64,000 bases of DNA, taken from NCBI RefSeq assembly GCF_003004785.1, contig NZ_PVZS01000002.1, positions 62,001 to 126,000 on the forward strand. The letters run 5' to 3'. Of this stretch, positions 33,401-41,990 are shown one piece after another. Source of the DNA: Alsobacter soli. Its GTDB lineage: Bacteria > Pseudomonadota > Alphaproteobacteria > Rhizobiales > Beijerinckiaceae. Positions within the stretch are counted from its first letter, which is position 1. Each line of letters opens with the position of its first letter. Position numbers and translations under genes: made by a program. The notes beneath the pieces were generated by a model, which saw only the letters and a program-made list of their open reading frames with translations, was not told the DNA's origin and did no database searches.

Positions 33401-34257
33401 TCGGCTTCGGCCAGGGCCGCCTCCGCCGCTATGGCGGCGGAGCGTGACGCCGCTATGGCGCCATGGCGCTGCAGCATGGCCTCGACCGCGCGCCGGCGCT
33501 CCTCCTGTGCGGCGTCTTCGGCCTGAAGCGCGAGGCGCTCATGGGCGCGCGCCTCGCGATCCTCGTCGCTCAACGCCCGGTGCTCCGCCCGGCGCGCTTC
33601 CAGCGCCGAAACGGCGGCCTCTGCGCCTGCGCAGCGGTCATAGGCGCGGCGCGAGATCTCCCGGTAGATGGCCGTGCCGGTGATCTTCTCCAGCAGTTCG
33701 GCCCGGGCGCTGGCGTCGGCGCGCAGGAGCGCGTCGAACTCGCCCTGCGCGAGCAGCACCGTCCGGCGGAACTCGTCATAGGTGAGGCCGGTGGTGCGCT
33801 CCACCGCGGCCCGTACGCCGGTCAGCGAGGCCTCGATCACGGCGCCGTCCTCGACGCGCTTCAGGCTCCGCGCGACGTTCTGGAGAGCCCCATCGGCCTT
33901 GTTCCGCGCCCGCCTCGCCGTCCAGGACGCCCGGTAGGCGACGCCGTCCGCGCCCACATAGTCCACCTCGGCCGAGCCCTCGGCCGCTCCGCGGCGCAGG
34001 CAGGAGCGCGGGTCGGTGGCCTGGATCTCCGCGCCGGCGTCCGGGACGGTCTCGCGCGAGCCGTCCCCGGCGCTCAGCCGCGGGCAGGCCCCGTAGAGCG
34101 CGAGGCAGAGCGCGTCCAGGATGGTGGATTTGCCCGCCCCGGTCTCGCCCGTGATGGCGAAGAGCCCGGCCGAGCGCAGCGGCTCCGAGTCCAGGTTGAC
34201 CTCGAAGCTCTCGGCGAGGCTCGCCAGGTTGCGGCCGCGGATGGCGAGGATGCGCAT
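30499..34257 (-). CDS. sbcC: Exonuclease SbcCD subunit C (SMC-like ATPase)
   Basis: A 1,252-residue SMC-like ATPase. Walker A GETGAGKS at residues 37-44, a long Ala/Arg/Glu-rich coiled coil on both sides of a zinc hook CPVCGSTEHPAHA (near 612), then the C-terminal signature RSLSGGERFLVSLALALALS and Walker B FIDEGFGSLD. With SbcD it forms the Mre11/Rad50-type nuclease that cuts hairpins and blocked DNA ends. The ATG follows the sbcD stop by 2 nt. The coiled coil accounts for its length above the E. coli protein (inference). Confidence 0.95.
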   Translation of the reverse strand: MRILAIRGRNLASLAESFEVNLDSEPLRSAGLFAITGETGAGKSTILDALCLALYGACPRLSAGDGSRETVPDAGAEIQATDPRSCLRRGAAEGSAEVDYVGADGVAYRASWTARRARNKADGALQNVARSLKRVEDGAVIEASLTGVRAAVERTTGLTYDEFRRTVLLAQGEFDALLRADASARAELLEKITGTAIYREISRRAYDRCAGAEAAVSALEARRAEHRALSDEDREARAHERLALQAEDAAQEERRRAVEAMLQRHGAIAASRSAAIAAEAALAEAERAAEGAAEDRRLLAAIEAAQPLREPLGRLAETERALAEAGPRVEAARGVLAEVEAKACAAAADAQDARQKLDLAEATIVAFTPEWDRAAGLDAESAWAEQELARAEQARSEATARSDEAAAALARRESTAAAGRAAAGLAEAEASRLAPLRALAERWDEVDAKVLKRREFAQAREAHRAAAEAARAEISRQEASLAALAERHAAAAAARQAVEAQLAERSAALAAIDEEGVARRRDGLGALLEQLREAGRAAAEHGRAAAAALEATRQAAAAEAELAEAAAAEGAAQARRATAQARIDALEAPLARAEDAASSEAARLRARLAPGEACPVCGSTEHPAHANAALAALAADLRAGVEEARAVRVAAETELLAASGRKAAANSRIEEGRGAAGRAARQAEEASGRFSGALKEAQGLWTALGFLAPLPDLPEAFTEGPAGAAAAQRAACDDALTQARRLRADIARLAESREAQARALENGVQARAEAEQVRSEAQTALRLSEQALATTLERLASADRELAPWLAPAGVTGADLERDAPGALQRLRGQAQAWRAAHAALAQADEALREAETRLVEAQHAAEAAAGRLDEAIREQGVRGAQLSEKRRARAALLGGEATEVHRGRAAAARNAAAHWRERATRDAAEAQAALAAAREASSLAEAAHTRAAEDREAAGNAAAQALAGMGLAHAEAAALLATPAEAVADLRDRLRSLDDAVTGARSAVAQRRSDLAAALAAGPPETSAEQLEEERAALSAQQRLRQGRIGALESELRQDDEQRARLAGLAAELEAAQARAGVWKAVSAAIGSRDGARFARFAQSVTLDLLVELANRRLADLKPRYRLARSPGQDLGLHVIDRDMGDERRSTRSLSGGERFLVSLALALALSGLGGRQTFADTLFIDEGFGSLDADSLDVAIDALEALQSQGRTVGVISHVETMKDRIPVQVQVLRQGAGRSVVRVAAPEGWAASF

Positions 34258-34259
34258 GG

Positions 34260-35486
34260 TCAGTCACCCAGCCGGATTTCGTCGAATGCCGCCCGGTGCT
34301 CCGGGCCGGGCGGCGCCCCGTGCGCGGCTTCGAACGCGCGATCGAACAGGTCCCCGGGGTCGCAATCCGCCAGGCTGACGGGGGCAGGCGGCGCCTCCTC
34401 GGCTGCCGTCCGCGCGGGCCAGTCGATCTTGACCCCCGCGCAGCGGAGCGGGAGCGTCTCCAGCGCGCGCTCGACCTCGCCCGCCAGGCCGGCCGCCGGC
34501 CCGTCCGGCCGCACCACAACATGGGCGAAAGGCTGGCCCTCGCGGGGGCAGGCCGGATCCAGGCCGAGCGCCGCCACCGCGCCGGGCAACTCGGCCGCGG
34601 TGAGCGAGCCCCGCTGCGGCAACCGCAGGCATGGCACGGGGCGAGCCACGCGGATGTGCTCGCAGTGCGCGCCGTCCGGACGCAACTCGACCAGGCTCAC
34701 GCCGTGGTCGTAGGGCAGCTCCGTGGCGGACAGGGGGAAGGGCGACCCCGAATAGCGCACCGTCTCGCGCCCGACGTGTTGGGGGCGGTGCAGGTGGCCG
34801 AGCGCCACATAGGCGACGTCGTCAGGGAAGATGTCCGGCGGCGCCGCATGCTCCCCGCCGACGAGGATCCGGCGCTCGGCCCCGTCGGATTCGAGGCCTC
34901 CCGCGCAATGCAGGTGCCCGGTTGCGACCAGCGGGGCGCCCCCGATCCGCTTGCGCGCGGCTTCGACAGCCTCCGCGTAGAGCCGGCGTGTGGCGCGGAC
35001 CACGGGCGACCCGGGCTCCTCGTCCGCCTGGCCCAGCCCGGGCAGGTCTGCGGCGCGCAGATACGGAATGGCCAGCACATGGGCGCGGACCTCGCCATCC
35101 CGGTCCCGCAGCGGCACGAGATGCCTGTCGAGGTCGATGGCGCCATCGCGCCGGTGCATGACCCCGACCACGCGAACCCCGATGCCTTCAAGCAAGGCGG
35201 ACGGCGCTTCGAGGCGGCCCGCCGGGTCGTGGTTGCCGGCCACCATGATGGTGGTTAGCCGGGGCCGGCGCTGATGCAGGCCGACCAGCGCCTCGTACAG
35301 CATGCGCGTGGCCTCGGCCGAGGGATTGACCCCGTCGAAGACGTCGCCTGCCACGACCAGGGCGTCGGCTCCGTGCGCGTCCACAAGCTCCGGCAACCGG
35401 GCCAGGAAGGCGCCGTGCTCGGCCTCGCGGGTCCAGCCGTTCAGGGTCTGGCCGATGTGCCAGTCCGCCGTGTGAAGGATCCGCAT
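34260..35486 (-). CDS. sbcD: Exonuclease SbcCD subunit D (Mre11-like nuclease)
   Basis: A 408-residue metallophosphoesterase. Motif I HTADWHIGQTLNGW (metal ligands Asp8 and His10), motif II VVAGDVFDGVNPS, motif III MVAGNHDPAGR, then GHLHCAG and YVALGHLHRPQ supply the two-metal nuclease site. The C-terminus contacts SbcC. It is directly upstream of sbcC in the usual order. Confidence 0.95.
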   Translation of the reverse strand: MRILHTADWHIGQTLNGWTREAEHGAFLARLPELVDAHGADALVVAGDVFDGVNPSAEATRMLYEALVGLHQRRPRLTTIMVAGNHDPAGRLEAPSALLEGIGVRVVGVMHRRDGAIDLDRHLVPLRDRDGEVRAHVLAIPYLRAADLPGLGQADEEPGSPVVRATRRLYAEAVEAARKRIGGAPLVATGHLHCAGGLESDGAERRILVGGEHAAPPDIFPDDVAYVALGHLHRPQHVGRETVRYSGSPFPLSATELPYDHGVSLVELRPDGAHCEHIRVARPVPCLRLPQRGSLTAAELPGAVAALGLDPACPREGQPFAHVVVRPDGPAAGLAGEVERALETLPLRCAGVKIDWPARTAAEEAPPAPVSLADCDPGDLFDRAFEAAHGAPPGPEHRAAFDEIRLGD

Positions 35487-35638
35487 GGCTTCGTCGCCCC
35501 CGCCGCTTCCCGCGCTGGCTGCGCGGAAACCGTCTGTGTAGCTGATTCCCGGGTCGACGATGGCGTCGGCCGACTGGAACGGCGGCTCCTGTCGGCGCGT
35601 TCTCCGACGTCCCGCAACCTCGTCGATCGGAGGCTCCC

Positions 35639-35917
35639 ATGCCGCTCACCGGTAAGTTCGACTTCGAGGTCACGATGACCGGCAAGATGATCCTGATCGT
35701 CGAGGAGGAAGTGCCCCGCCGTTTGAGCCGCGACAAGAACGCCGTGAAACTCCGCTGGCGTCGCGCCAAGCCCATGGACCTGGCGACTCCGCCCATGCGC
35801 GCCCTGGCCGACCTGCGGTACCATGCCGGCGGTGGCCGTCGCCTGCTGCCCCCGCCGCAACCGGCCGTGATCGACTTTCCGCGCGTGGACCAAGGCGCCA
35901 GCATCGACCGGTCCTGA
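35639..35917 (+). CDS. Small basic protein of unknown function, 92 residues
   Basis: ATG at 35639 with GGAGG seven bases upstream. It begins PLTGKFDFEVTMTGKMILIV, two probable beta strands, followed by a basic stretch (RRLSRDKNAVKLRWRRAKPM) and a Pro-rich tail. It is flanked by sbcD (divergent) and a GntR gene (convergent). No family is recognised; a beta-sheet nucleic-acid or ligand binder is possible but speculative. Confidence 0.55.
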   Translation: MPLTGKFDFEVTMTGKMILIVEEEVPRRLSRDKNAVKLRWRRAKPMDLATPPMRALADLRYHAGGGRRLLPPPQPAVIDFPRVDQGASIDRS

Positions 35918-35932
35918 TCCGGGCGCCTTCGT

Positions 35933-36610
35933 TCAGCCGAACGCGGCTGCGATCACCGGCCGCTTGCCGAGCACGTGTCTGCGCATGAGCTCGCCAAGTT
36001 CCTTGCTGGCGCCGGCTTTCAGAAGGCGCAGCATGTCCTCGTGCTCCCGAACGGCCTTCAGCCACTGTTCGGGCGTCTTGTGCGCCGTGTAGCGGGCCCG
36101 CTGCACGCGGCCGGAGAGATTCGCGTAAACCTGTGCCAGCGTCGGGCTGCGCGCCGCCGCCATGATGGCGTCGTGGATCTGGCGGTTCAGGACGAAATAG
36201 GCCCGCTCGTCCTCCCGCTTCCAGGCCTCCACCATGGCGTCGTGGTCCCGCGCGATGGCGGCGATCTCGTCCGGCGTGATCCGGGCGGCTGCAAGCTCCC
36301 CGGCGCGCCGCTCCAGGATCGAGATCACGTCCAGCACGTCGTCGAGCTCGGTCTCGGAAATGCTCGCCACTCGCGCCCCGCGATTGGGCAGCAGCTCCAG
36401 GAGCCCTTCCGTCGCCAGGATCTTGATCGCCTCGCGCAGGGGCGTCCGCGAGATGCCGAACCGGGCGCAGAGATCCGCCTCGTTGATGCGGGCGCGCGGC
36501 TCCAGTTCCCCGTCCTGGATCAGGGTCCGGAGCCGGCCTGCGACCTCGTCGTGAAGGTAGCGCCGCGTGATGCCCGCAGGCTCGGCGCGAAGGCTGGCGG
36601 GCGCGGTCAT
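35933..36610 (-). CDS. GntR family transcriptional regulator, FCD type
   Basis: A 225-residue GntR protein. DNA-binding block INEADLCARFGISRTPLREAIKIL, wing LLELLPNRGARV and an FCD domain with FVLNRQIHDAIM and VREHEDML metal-site patterns. ATG 36610 overlaps the stop of the FAD/Fe-S dehydrogenase (ATGA), so it is the second gene of that operon. It probably senses a 2-hydroxyacid or related carboxylate, as relatives LldR and GlcC do (family inference), and may control the divergent aminotransferase and TRAP genes. Confidence 0.9.
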   Translation of the reverse strand: MTAPASLRAEPAGITRRYLHDEVAGRLRTLIQDGELEPRARINEADLCARFGISRTPLREAIKILATEGLLELLPNRGARVASISETELDDVLDVISILERRAGELAAARITPDEIAAIARDHDAMVEAWKREDERAYFVLNRQIHDAIMAAARSPTLAQVYANLSGRVQRARYTAHKTPEQWLKAVREHEDMLRLLKAGASKELGELMRRHVLGKRPVIAAAFG

Positions 36611-39540
36611 GCAGGCTCCTCCATCGGCTCCAGGGCCTCGTCCAGCACCCGGAGCACGTGAACGGCCTCCCGCCGCGCGCCGTCGCCGATCTGGTGCCTG
36701 CAACTCACGCCGTCGGCAACCACCAGCGCGCCCGGGGACGCATTTCGCACGGCGGGGAGCAGGGAGAGCTCGCCCATGGCGAAGGACACGTCCGCGGTCT
36801 CCCGCGCATACCCGAAGGCGCCGGCCATGCCGCAGCAGCTGGAGTCCACCACGGACACGGCGAGGCCGGGGACGGACCGAAGCACGGTTTCGACCGCGCC
36901 CATAGCTCCGAAGGCCTTCTCATGGCAATGACCATGAAGGAGAGCCTGGCGTCCGCCCTGGTCACGCAGGGGCAGGCTCACCCAGCCCTGCGCCAGGTCG
37001 GCCGCCAGCGTCTCGACGGCGAGCGCGCTGGCCGAGGCGAGCGCCGACGTGTCGGACCCGGGAACGAGCGCCTCGTATTCGTCCCTGAACGTCATCAGGC
37101 ACGACGGCTCGAGCCCGACCACCCGGGCTCCCGCCGCCACATAGGGCGCCAGCGCGGCCACGGTGCGGCGGGCCTCCTCACGCGCCTGCTCCAGGAAGCC
37201 ACCGGACAGGAAGGTGCGGCCGCAGCACAGCGGCCGTCGGCCGGGCGTCTCGGGCGCGTGCAGCCGGTAGCCGGCCGCCGCAAGCACGCGCTGCGCCGCC
37301 GCCAGGTTCCCGGGCTCGAAGTAGCGGTTGAAGGTGTCGGCGAAGAGCACGAGGTCCCGGCCATCGCCCACCACGGCCGCCGGCGCGCTCGGCGCGGCGT
37401 CGCGCCAGGGCTTGCGCCAGACCGGGAGCGAGCGCCGCGCGCTGAAGCCGAGCATCTTCTCTGACAGGAGGGCGAGCCCGGGGACGACGTCCCGAAGGTT
37501 GGCGAAGAAACGCAGCCGGGACAGGGCAGGGGCATAGCGCGGCAGGAACGCGATCAGCCTGTCGCGCAGGCTTGACCCGTGGCGCGCGCGCCAATGGTGG
37601 AGGAACTCCACCTTCATGCGCGCCATGTCCACGCCGGTCGGGCATTCGCGGCGGCAGCCCTTGCAGGAGACGCAGAGATCCAGCGTGTCCTTCATCTCGG
37701 GCGACGTGAACGCGTCTGGCCCGAGCTGGCCGCTGATGGCGAGGCGCAGCGAATTGGCGCGGCCGCGGGTGACGTGCTGCTCGTCGCGTGTGGCGCGCCA
37801 GGACGGGCACATCACGCCCGAAGCGTGCGAGCGGCAGGCGCCGTTGTTGTTGCACATCTCGACCGCGCCCGCGAAGCCGCCCCAGGCGCTCCAATCCAGC
37901 GCCGTGCGGGCCGGCTCCGCCGCGGTGTAGCCCGGCCCGAAGCGCATCAGTTCGCGGTCGTCCATGCGGTAGGGCCGGACGATCTTGCCCGGATTGAGCT
38001 GGTTCTCAGGGTCGAAGCCGTCCTTGACCTGTTCGAAGGCGGAAACGAGCCGGGTCCCGAACATGCGGCCGTGGAACTCGGAGCGCGAGATGCCGTCCCC
38101 GTGCTCGCCCGAGTGCGACCCCTTGAACCGTTTGACCAGCTCGCAGGCCGCCTCCGCGATGGCGCGCATGCGCCTGGCGCCGTCCTCCGTCTTCATGTCG
38201 AGGATGGGACGGACGTGGAGGCAGCCCACGGAGGCGTGCGCGTACCAGGTGCCGCGCGTTCCGTGCTGGGCGAAGAGCGCCGTCACCGCGTCGGTGTAGT
38301 CGGCGAGGTGCTCCAGAGGCACGGCGCAGTCTTCGATGAAGGACACCGGCTTCCCGTCCCCGCGCATGGACATCATGATGTTGAGGCAGGCCTCGCGCAC
38401 GCCCCACACCTGCGCCTGCCGGGCGCGCTCCACCACCTCCACCACGGCGTCCGGGAAGCCGAGGTCGGCCATGCAGGCGTCAAGCCGCCGCAGGTCGGCG
38501 CGCAGCGCCGTGAGGTCGTCCCCGGCGAACTCCACGATCAGCAGGCAATCGGGCTGGCCGCGGGTGATGTCGGACAGCGTGCGCCGGAACAGCGGGATGT
38601 CGGCGCCCAGCACGAGGACGTTGTTGTCCACCAGTTCGACCGCGACGGGTTCGAGCTCGACCAGATGGCGGGTCGTCTCCATGGCCGAGCGGAAGCTGGG
38701 GAAATGACAGACGCCCATTACCCGATGCCGCGGCAGGCGCGACAGCTGCAGGGTGACGCTGGTCGACAGGGCCAGCGTGCCCTCCGACCCGACCAGAAGG
38801 TGGGCGAGGTTGGGGGCAGGGGAGAGCAGGGCGTCGAGGTTGTAGCCGCCGACCCGGCGCTGGACCTTGGGGAAGACGCGCTCGATCTCCTCCCGCTCGC
38901 GGTCCGCCAGCGACGTCATCGCCCTGGCGAGGGTCCCGGCCACGCTGGCGCCGCTCACGGCCCCGCCCGCGCCAAAGGCGAACGCCTGGCCGTCCGGCAG
39001 CAGCGCCTCGATGGCGGCCACGTTGTCCACCATCTTGCCGTAGCGCAGCGACCGCGCCCCGGACGAGTTGTTGGCCGTCATGCCTCCGATGGTGCACCGG
39101 GTGGCCGTCGAGGGCTCCACGGGGAAGAACAGCCCGTCGGCCTTGAGCCGGGCGTTGAGGCGCGCCAGCACATGTCCCGGCTGCACCGTGACGTGGCCGG
39201 AAGCGGGATCATAGAACTCCACCCGGTTCATGTGCCGGCTGAAATCGAGCACGAGGCCGGCCCCGAGCGGCTGGCCGTTCTGCGACGTCCCGGCGCCGCG
39301 GGCGATGACGGGCGTGCCGTTCTCGCGTGCGATGACGAGGGCGGCCTCGACGTCCGCGGCGCTCTTTGGGAACGTCACCCCGACCGGCATGATCTGGTAG
39401 ATGGAGGCGTCCGTGGCGTAGCGCCCGCGCGTGAACGCGTCGAAACGGACCTCCCCCTGCATGGCCTTGGACAGACGGCGCTCCAGCGCCATGTCGCGGC
39501 TCCCCGCTGCGGCCATGGCCTGCGCTGGCCGTTTCGTCAT
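36607..39540 (-). CDS. FAD/Fe-S D-2-hydroxyacid dehydrogenase, YdiJ-like
   Basis: A fused oxidoreductase of 977 residues from ATG 39540. The N-terminal half is a PCMH-type FAD domain (PVIARGAGTSQNGQPLGAG, ARSLRYGKMVDNV) followed by an FAD-oxidase C-terminal region (HSGEHGDGISRSEFHG). The second half has a 4Fe-4S site CVSCKGCRRECPTGVDMARM and two CCG-type domains (one with CCGRTFLSGG, one with SSCCGMAGAFGY). E. coli YdiJ has the same layout and oxidises D-2-hydroxyglutarate; lactate or glycolate are other options. It is the first gene of a two-gene operon with a GntR regulator and divergent from an aminotransferase. Confidence 0.9.
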   Translation of the reverse strand: MTKRPAQAMAAAGSRDMALERRLSKAMQGEVRFDAFTRGRYATDASIYQIMPVGVTFPKSAADVEAALVIARENGTPVIARGAGTSQNGQPLGAGLVLDFSRHMNRVEFYDPASGHVTVQPGHVLARLNARLKADGLFFPVEPSTATRCTIGGMTANNSSGARSLRYGKMVDNVAAIEALLPDGQAFAFGAGGAVSGASVAGTLARAMTSLADREREEIERVFPKVQRRVGGYNLDALLSPAPNLAHLLVGSEGTLALSTSVTLQLSRLPRHRVMGVCHFPSFRSAMETTRHLVELEPVAVELVDNNVLVLGADIPLFRRTLSDITRGQPDCLLIVEFAGDDLTALRADLRRLDACMADLGFPDAVVEVVERARQAQVWGVREACLNIMMSMRGDGKPVSFIEDCAVPLEHLADYTDAVTALFAQHGTRGTWYAHASVGCLHVRPILDMKTEDGARRMRAIAEAACELVKRFKGSHSGEHGDGISRSEFHGRMFGTRLVSAFEQVKDGFDPENQLNPGKIVRPYRMDDRELMRFGPGYTAAEPARTALDWSAWGGFAGAVEMCNNNGACRSHASGVMCPSWRATRDEQHVTRGRANSLRLAISGQLGPDAFTSPEMKDTLDLCVSCKGCRRECPTGVDMARMKVEFLHHWRARHGSSLRDRLIAFLPRYAPALSRLRFFANLRDVVPGLALLSEKMLGFSARRSLPVWRKPWRDAAPSAPAAVVGDGRDLVLFADTFNRYFEPGNLAAAQRVLAAAGYRLHAPETPGRRPLCCGRTFLSGGFLEQAREEARRTVAALAPYVAAGARVVGLEPSCLMTFRDEYEALVPGSDTSALASASALAVETLAADLAQGWVSLPLRDQGGRQALLHGHCHEKAFGAMGAVETVLRSVPGLAVSVVDSSCCGMAGAFGYARETADVSFAMGELSLLPAVRNASPGALVVADGVSCRHQIGDGARREAVHVLRVLDEALEPMEEPA

Positions 39541-39645
39541 TCCAAGCACCGATGGGCTCCCCGACGGCGCGGAAGTATTTGCGGTTGCGCCAGCCCAAAG
39601 ATAATACAAAATTCAAAACTCAGAACGCAAACGTCGCGGGACACC

Positions 39646-40836
39646 ATGGCGCATCAACCCGGCCGTCACTTCCTCCAGATTCCCGGCCCCACGAACACGC
39701 CTTTGCCCGTGCTGGCGGCGATCGCGAAGCCGACCATCGATCACCGCGGGCCGGAGTTTCAGGCGCTCGGCCGCGAGGTGCTGGCGGGGATCCGGACGAT
39801 CTTCCAGACCGAGGACCCGGTCATCATCTATCCGGCCTCGGGAACCGGGGCCTGGGAGGCCGCTCTCGTCAATACGCTCTCCCCGGGCGACCGCGTGCTC
39901 ATGGTCGAGACCGGCTGGTTCGCGACGCTCTGGAGCCGCATGGCGAAGCGCCTGGGGCTCGAGGTCGAGCTCCTGCCCGGCGACTGGCGCAGCGGCGTGA
40001 AGGCGGATGCGGTCGAGGCCCGGCTCGGCCAGGACCGCGGGGGGGCCGTCAAGGCCGTCGCGGTGGTCCACAACGAGACATCGACGGGCGTCACCTCCGA
40101 CATCGCCTCCGTGCGCCGCGCCCTCGACCGGGCCGGCCATCCGGCCCTTCTGATGGTGGACACCATTTCCTCGCTCGGCTCGATCGACTACCACCACGAG
40201 GAGTGGGGCGTGGACGTCACGGTCGGAGGCTCCCAGAAGGGCCTGATGCTGCCGCCGGGCCTGTCCTTCAACGCGATCTCGCAGAAGGCGCTGGCGGCGA
40301 GCCGCGACGCGGGTTTCCCCCGCTCCTTCTGGGCGTGGGACGAGATGCTGGCCGCCAACGCCAACGGATTCTTCCCCTATACGCCCGCGACCAACATGCT
40401 GCAGGGCCTCAAGGTCGCGATCGATATGCTCCACGACGAGGGCCTGGACAACGTCTTCGCCCGCCACGACCGGGCCGCCGAGGCGACGCGCCGGGCGGTG
40501 CGCCACTGGGGCTTCGAGATCCAGTGCGCCGACCCGCGCGAGTACTCGTCCGCCCTGACCGCGGTGCGTTTGCCCGAAGGCCATTCCGCGGACCGCCTGC
40601 GGGCCGAGATCCTGCGCCGCTCCAACCTGTCGCTCGGCAACGGGCTTGGGCCGCTGGCGGACCGCGTGTTCCGCATCGGCCACCTGGGCGACTTTCACGA
40701 CCTGATGGTCACCGGCACGCTCTCTGGCGTGGAGATGGGGCTGGCCGCCTGCGGCGTCCCGCACCGCCCGGGAGGCGTGGAGGCCGCGATGTCTTATCTG
40801 AACGGCAACCTCGCGACCGCCAGGGCGGCCGAGTAA
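39646..40836 (+). CDS. Class V aminotransferase, serine-glyoxylate/alanine-glyoxylate type
   Basis: A 396-residue PLP enzyme of fold type I. Start RHFLQIPGPTNTPLPVLAAI, the substrate region IYPASGTGAWEAAL (62-75), the cofactor Asp in LLMVDTISSLGSID, and the Schiff-base Lys198 in VGGSQKGLMLPPGL place it with serine-glyoxylate aminotransferases. The reaction is Ser (or Ala) plus glyoxylate to hydroxypyruvate plus Gly. It is divergent from a 2-hydroxyacid dehydrogenase and followed by a TRAP transporter, consistent with glyoxylate or hydroxy-acid metabolism (inference). Confidence 0.9.
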   Translation: MAHQPGRHFLQIPGPTNTPLPVLAAIAKPTIDHRGPEFQALGREVLAGIRTIFQTEDPVIIYPASGTGAWEAALVNTLSPGDRVLMVETGWFATLWSRMAKRLGLEVELLPGDWRSGVKADAVEARLGQDRGGAVKAVAVVHNETSTGVTSDIASVRRALDRAGHPALLMVDTISSLGSIDYHHEEWGVDVTVGGSQKGLMLPPGLSFNAISQKALAASRDAGFPRSFWAWDEMLAANANGFFPYTPATNMLQGLKVAIDMLHDEGLDNVFARHDRAAEATRRAVRHWGFEIQCADPREYSSALTAVRLPEGHSADRLRAEILRRSNLSLGNGLGPLADRVFRIGHLGDFHDLMVTGTLSGVEMGLAACGVPHRPGGVEAAMSYLNGNLATARAAE

Positions 40837-40941
40837 GGGACAGACGGGAGGCTCAAGGAAGCGCCAGGAATGCAGTAAGCGTCAGCAGGGATCGCCACAG
40901 CCGGCTCGCCAAGAAGCCGGCGTGACAAGGGAGAGAACGCC

Positions 40942-41925
40942 ATGGAGATGAATAGGCGGTCCGCCATGATGGTCATCGGCGCCGGCGTATTCGCCGCCGC
41001 CCCAGCCCGCGCGGAAACGGAGATCAAGCTTGGCCACGTCGGCGAGCCCGGGTCGCTGTTCGACCGATGCTCGCAGGAGTTCGCCAAGCGCGTGAACGCC
41101 AGGCTCGGCGGCAAGGCCAAGCTGGCCGTCTACGGGTCGAGCCAGCTCGGCAGCGACTCCGATCTCTTGAAGAAGCTGAAGCTCGGCACCGTGGACCTGG
41201 CGCTGCCGTCCACCGTGATGTCCTCCCTGGTCGCCCTCTTCGGCTTGTTCGAGATGCCCTACCTGGTCAAGGACCGCGAGCACATGGCCCGCATCCGCGA
41301 CCAGATCCTCTACCCCAGCATGGCCCCCGCCGCCGAGAAGGATGGCTTTCGCATTCTGGCGACCTGGGAAAACGGCGTCCGGCACATCACCAACAACAAG
41401 AAGCGCATCGTGAAGCCCGAGGACCTGCAGGGCATCAAGCTGCGCGTCCCCGCCGGTGAGTGGCGGGTGAAGATGTTCAAGGCCTATGGCGCCAACCCCA
41501 GCCCGCTGAGCTTCTCGGAGGTGTTCGTCGCCCTGCAGACGGGCGTGATGGACGGCCAGGAGAACCCCTTCGCCCAGATCTATCCGGCCCGCTTCTATGA
41601 GGTTCAGAAGTACCTGTCCCTCACCGGTCACGTCTACACGCCCGCCTACCTCACCGCCGGGCGTAGCTGGTCCCGGTTCGATCCGGAGGTCCAGAAGGCT
41701 GTCGCCGAAACGGCGCGCGAGATGGAGCCCGTCGTACTCAAGCTGGCGGCGGAGCTCGACGACGATTTCCTGAAGAAGCTCAAGGACGCCGGCATGCAGG
41801 TGAACGAGGTCGACAAGGCCGCCTTCCTGAAGGCCAGTCAGTCCGTCTTCGACGAGTTCAGCAAACAGGTGCCCGAGGGCAAGGACCTCATCGACAAGGC
41901 GCTCGCCCTCGGCAAGGCCGCCTGA
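40942..41925 (+). CDS. TRAP transporter substrate-binding protein, DctP family
   Basis: A 327-residue periplasmic protein. It has a short Sec/Tat-like signal (MNRRSAMMVIGAGVFAAAPA) and the DctP core: AFLPLG-type strand equivalents GTVDLALPSTVM, LQGIKLRVPAGE with the conserved Arg that binds the ligand carboxylate, and GVMDGQENPFAQIYPARFYE. GGGAGAG precedes the ATG. The ligand is a carboxylic acid; by context a 2-hydroxyacid is likely. It is the first gene of a PQM operon. Confidence 0.93.
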   Translation: MEMNRRSAMMVIGAGVFAAAPARAETEIKLGHVGEPGSLFDRCSQEFAKRVNARLGGKAKLAVYGSSQLGSDSDLLKKLKLGTVDLALPSTVMSSLVALFGLFEMPYLVKDREHMARIRDQILYPSMAPAAEKDGFRILATWENGVRHITNNKKRIVKPEDLQGIKLRVPAGEWRVKMFKAYGANPSPLSFSEVFVALQTGVMDGQENPFAQIYPARFYEVQKYLSLTGHVYTPAYLTAGRSWSRFDPEVQKAVAETAREMEPVVLKLAAELDDDFLKKLKDAGMQVNEVDKAAFLKASQSVFDEFSKQVPEGKDLIDKALALGKAA

Positions 41926-41939
41926 GCCCGAAAGCCCGG

Positions 41940-41958
41940 CCGGCCGCGCTGCGGCCGG
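41940..41958 (+). terminator. GC-rich stem-loop between DctP- and DctQ-type genes
   Basis: CCGGCCGC and GCGGCCGG form an eight-pair stem with a GCT loop, 15 nt after the binding-protein stop. There is no T-run. Such hairpins commonly stabilise the 5' segment or attenuate read-through, so that the binding protein outnumbers the membrane subunits. Confidence 0.45.
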
Positions 41959-41990
41959 TTCGCCCCGCGCCGCTGCGAAAGGCCTCCCCC

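Noticed and set aside
30499-34257. Possible internal duplication in sbcC because of very repetitive Ala/Arg/Glu coding sequence
   Set aside because: The repetition is that of a coiled coil; Walker A, zinc hook and Walker B occur once each in the right order.
37579-39640. A long plus-strand frame running into the aminotransferase gene as an N-terminal extension
   Set aside because: The extension lies antisense to the FAD/Fe-S dehydrogenase. The aminotransferase family start fits ATG 39646.
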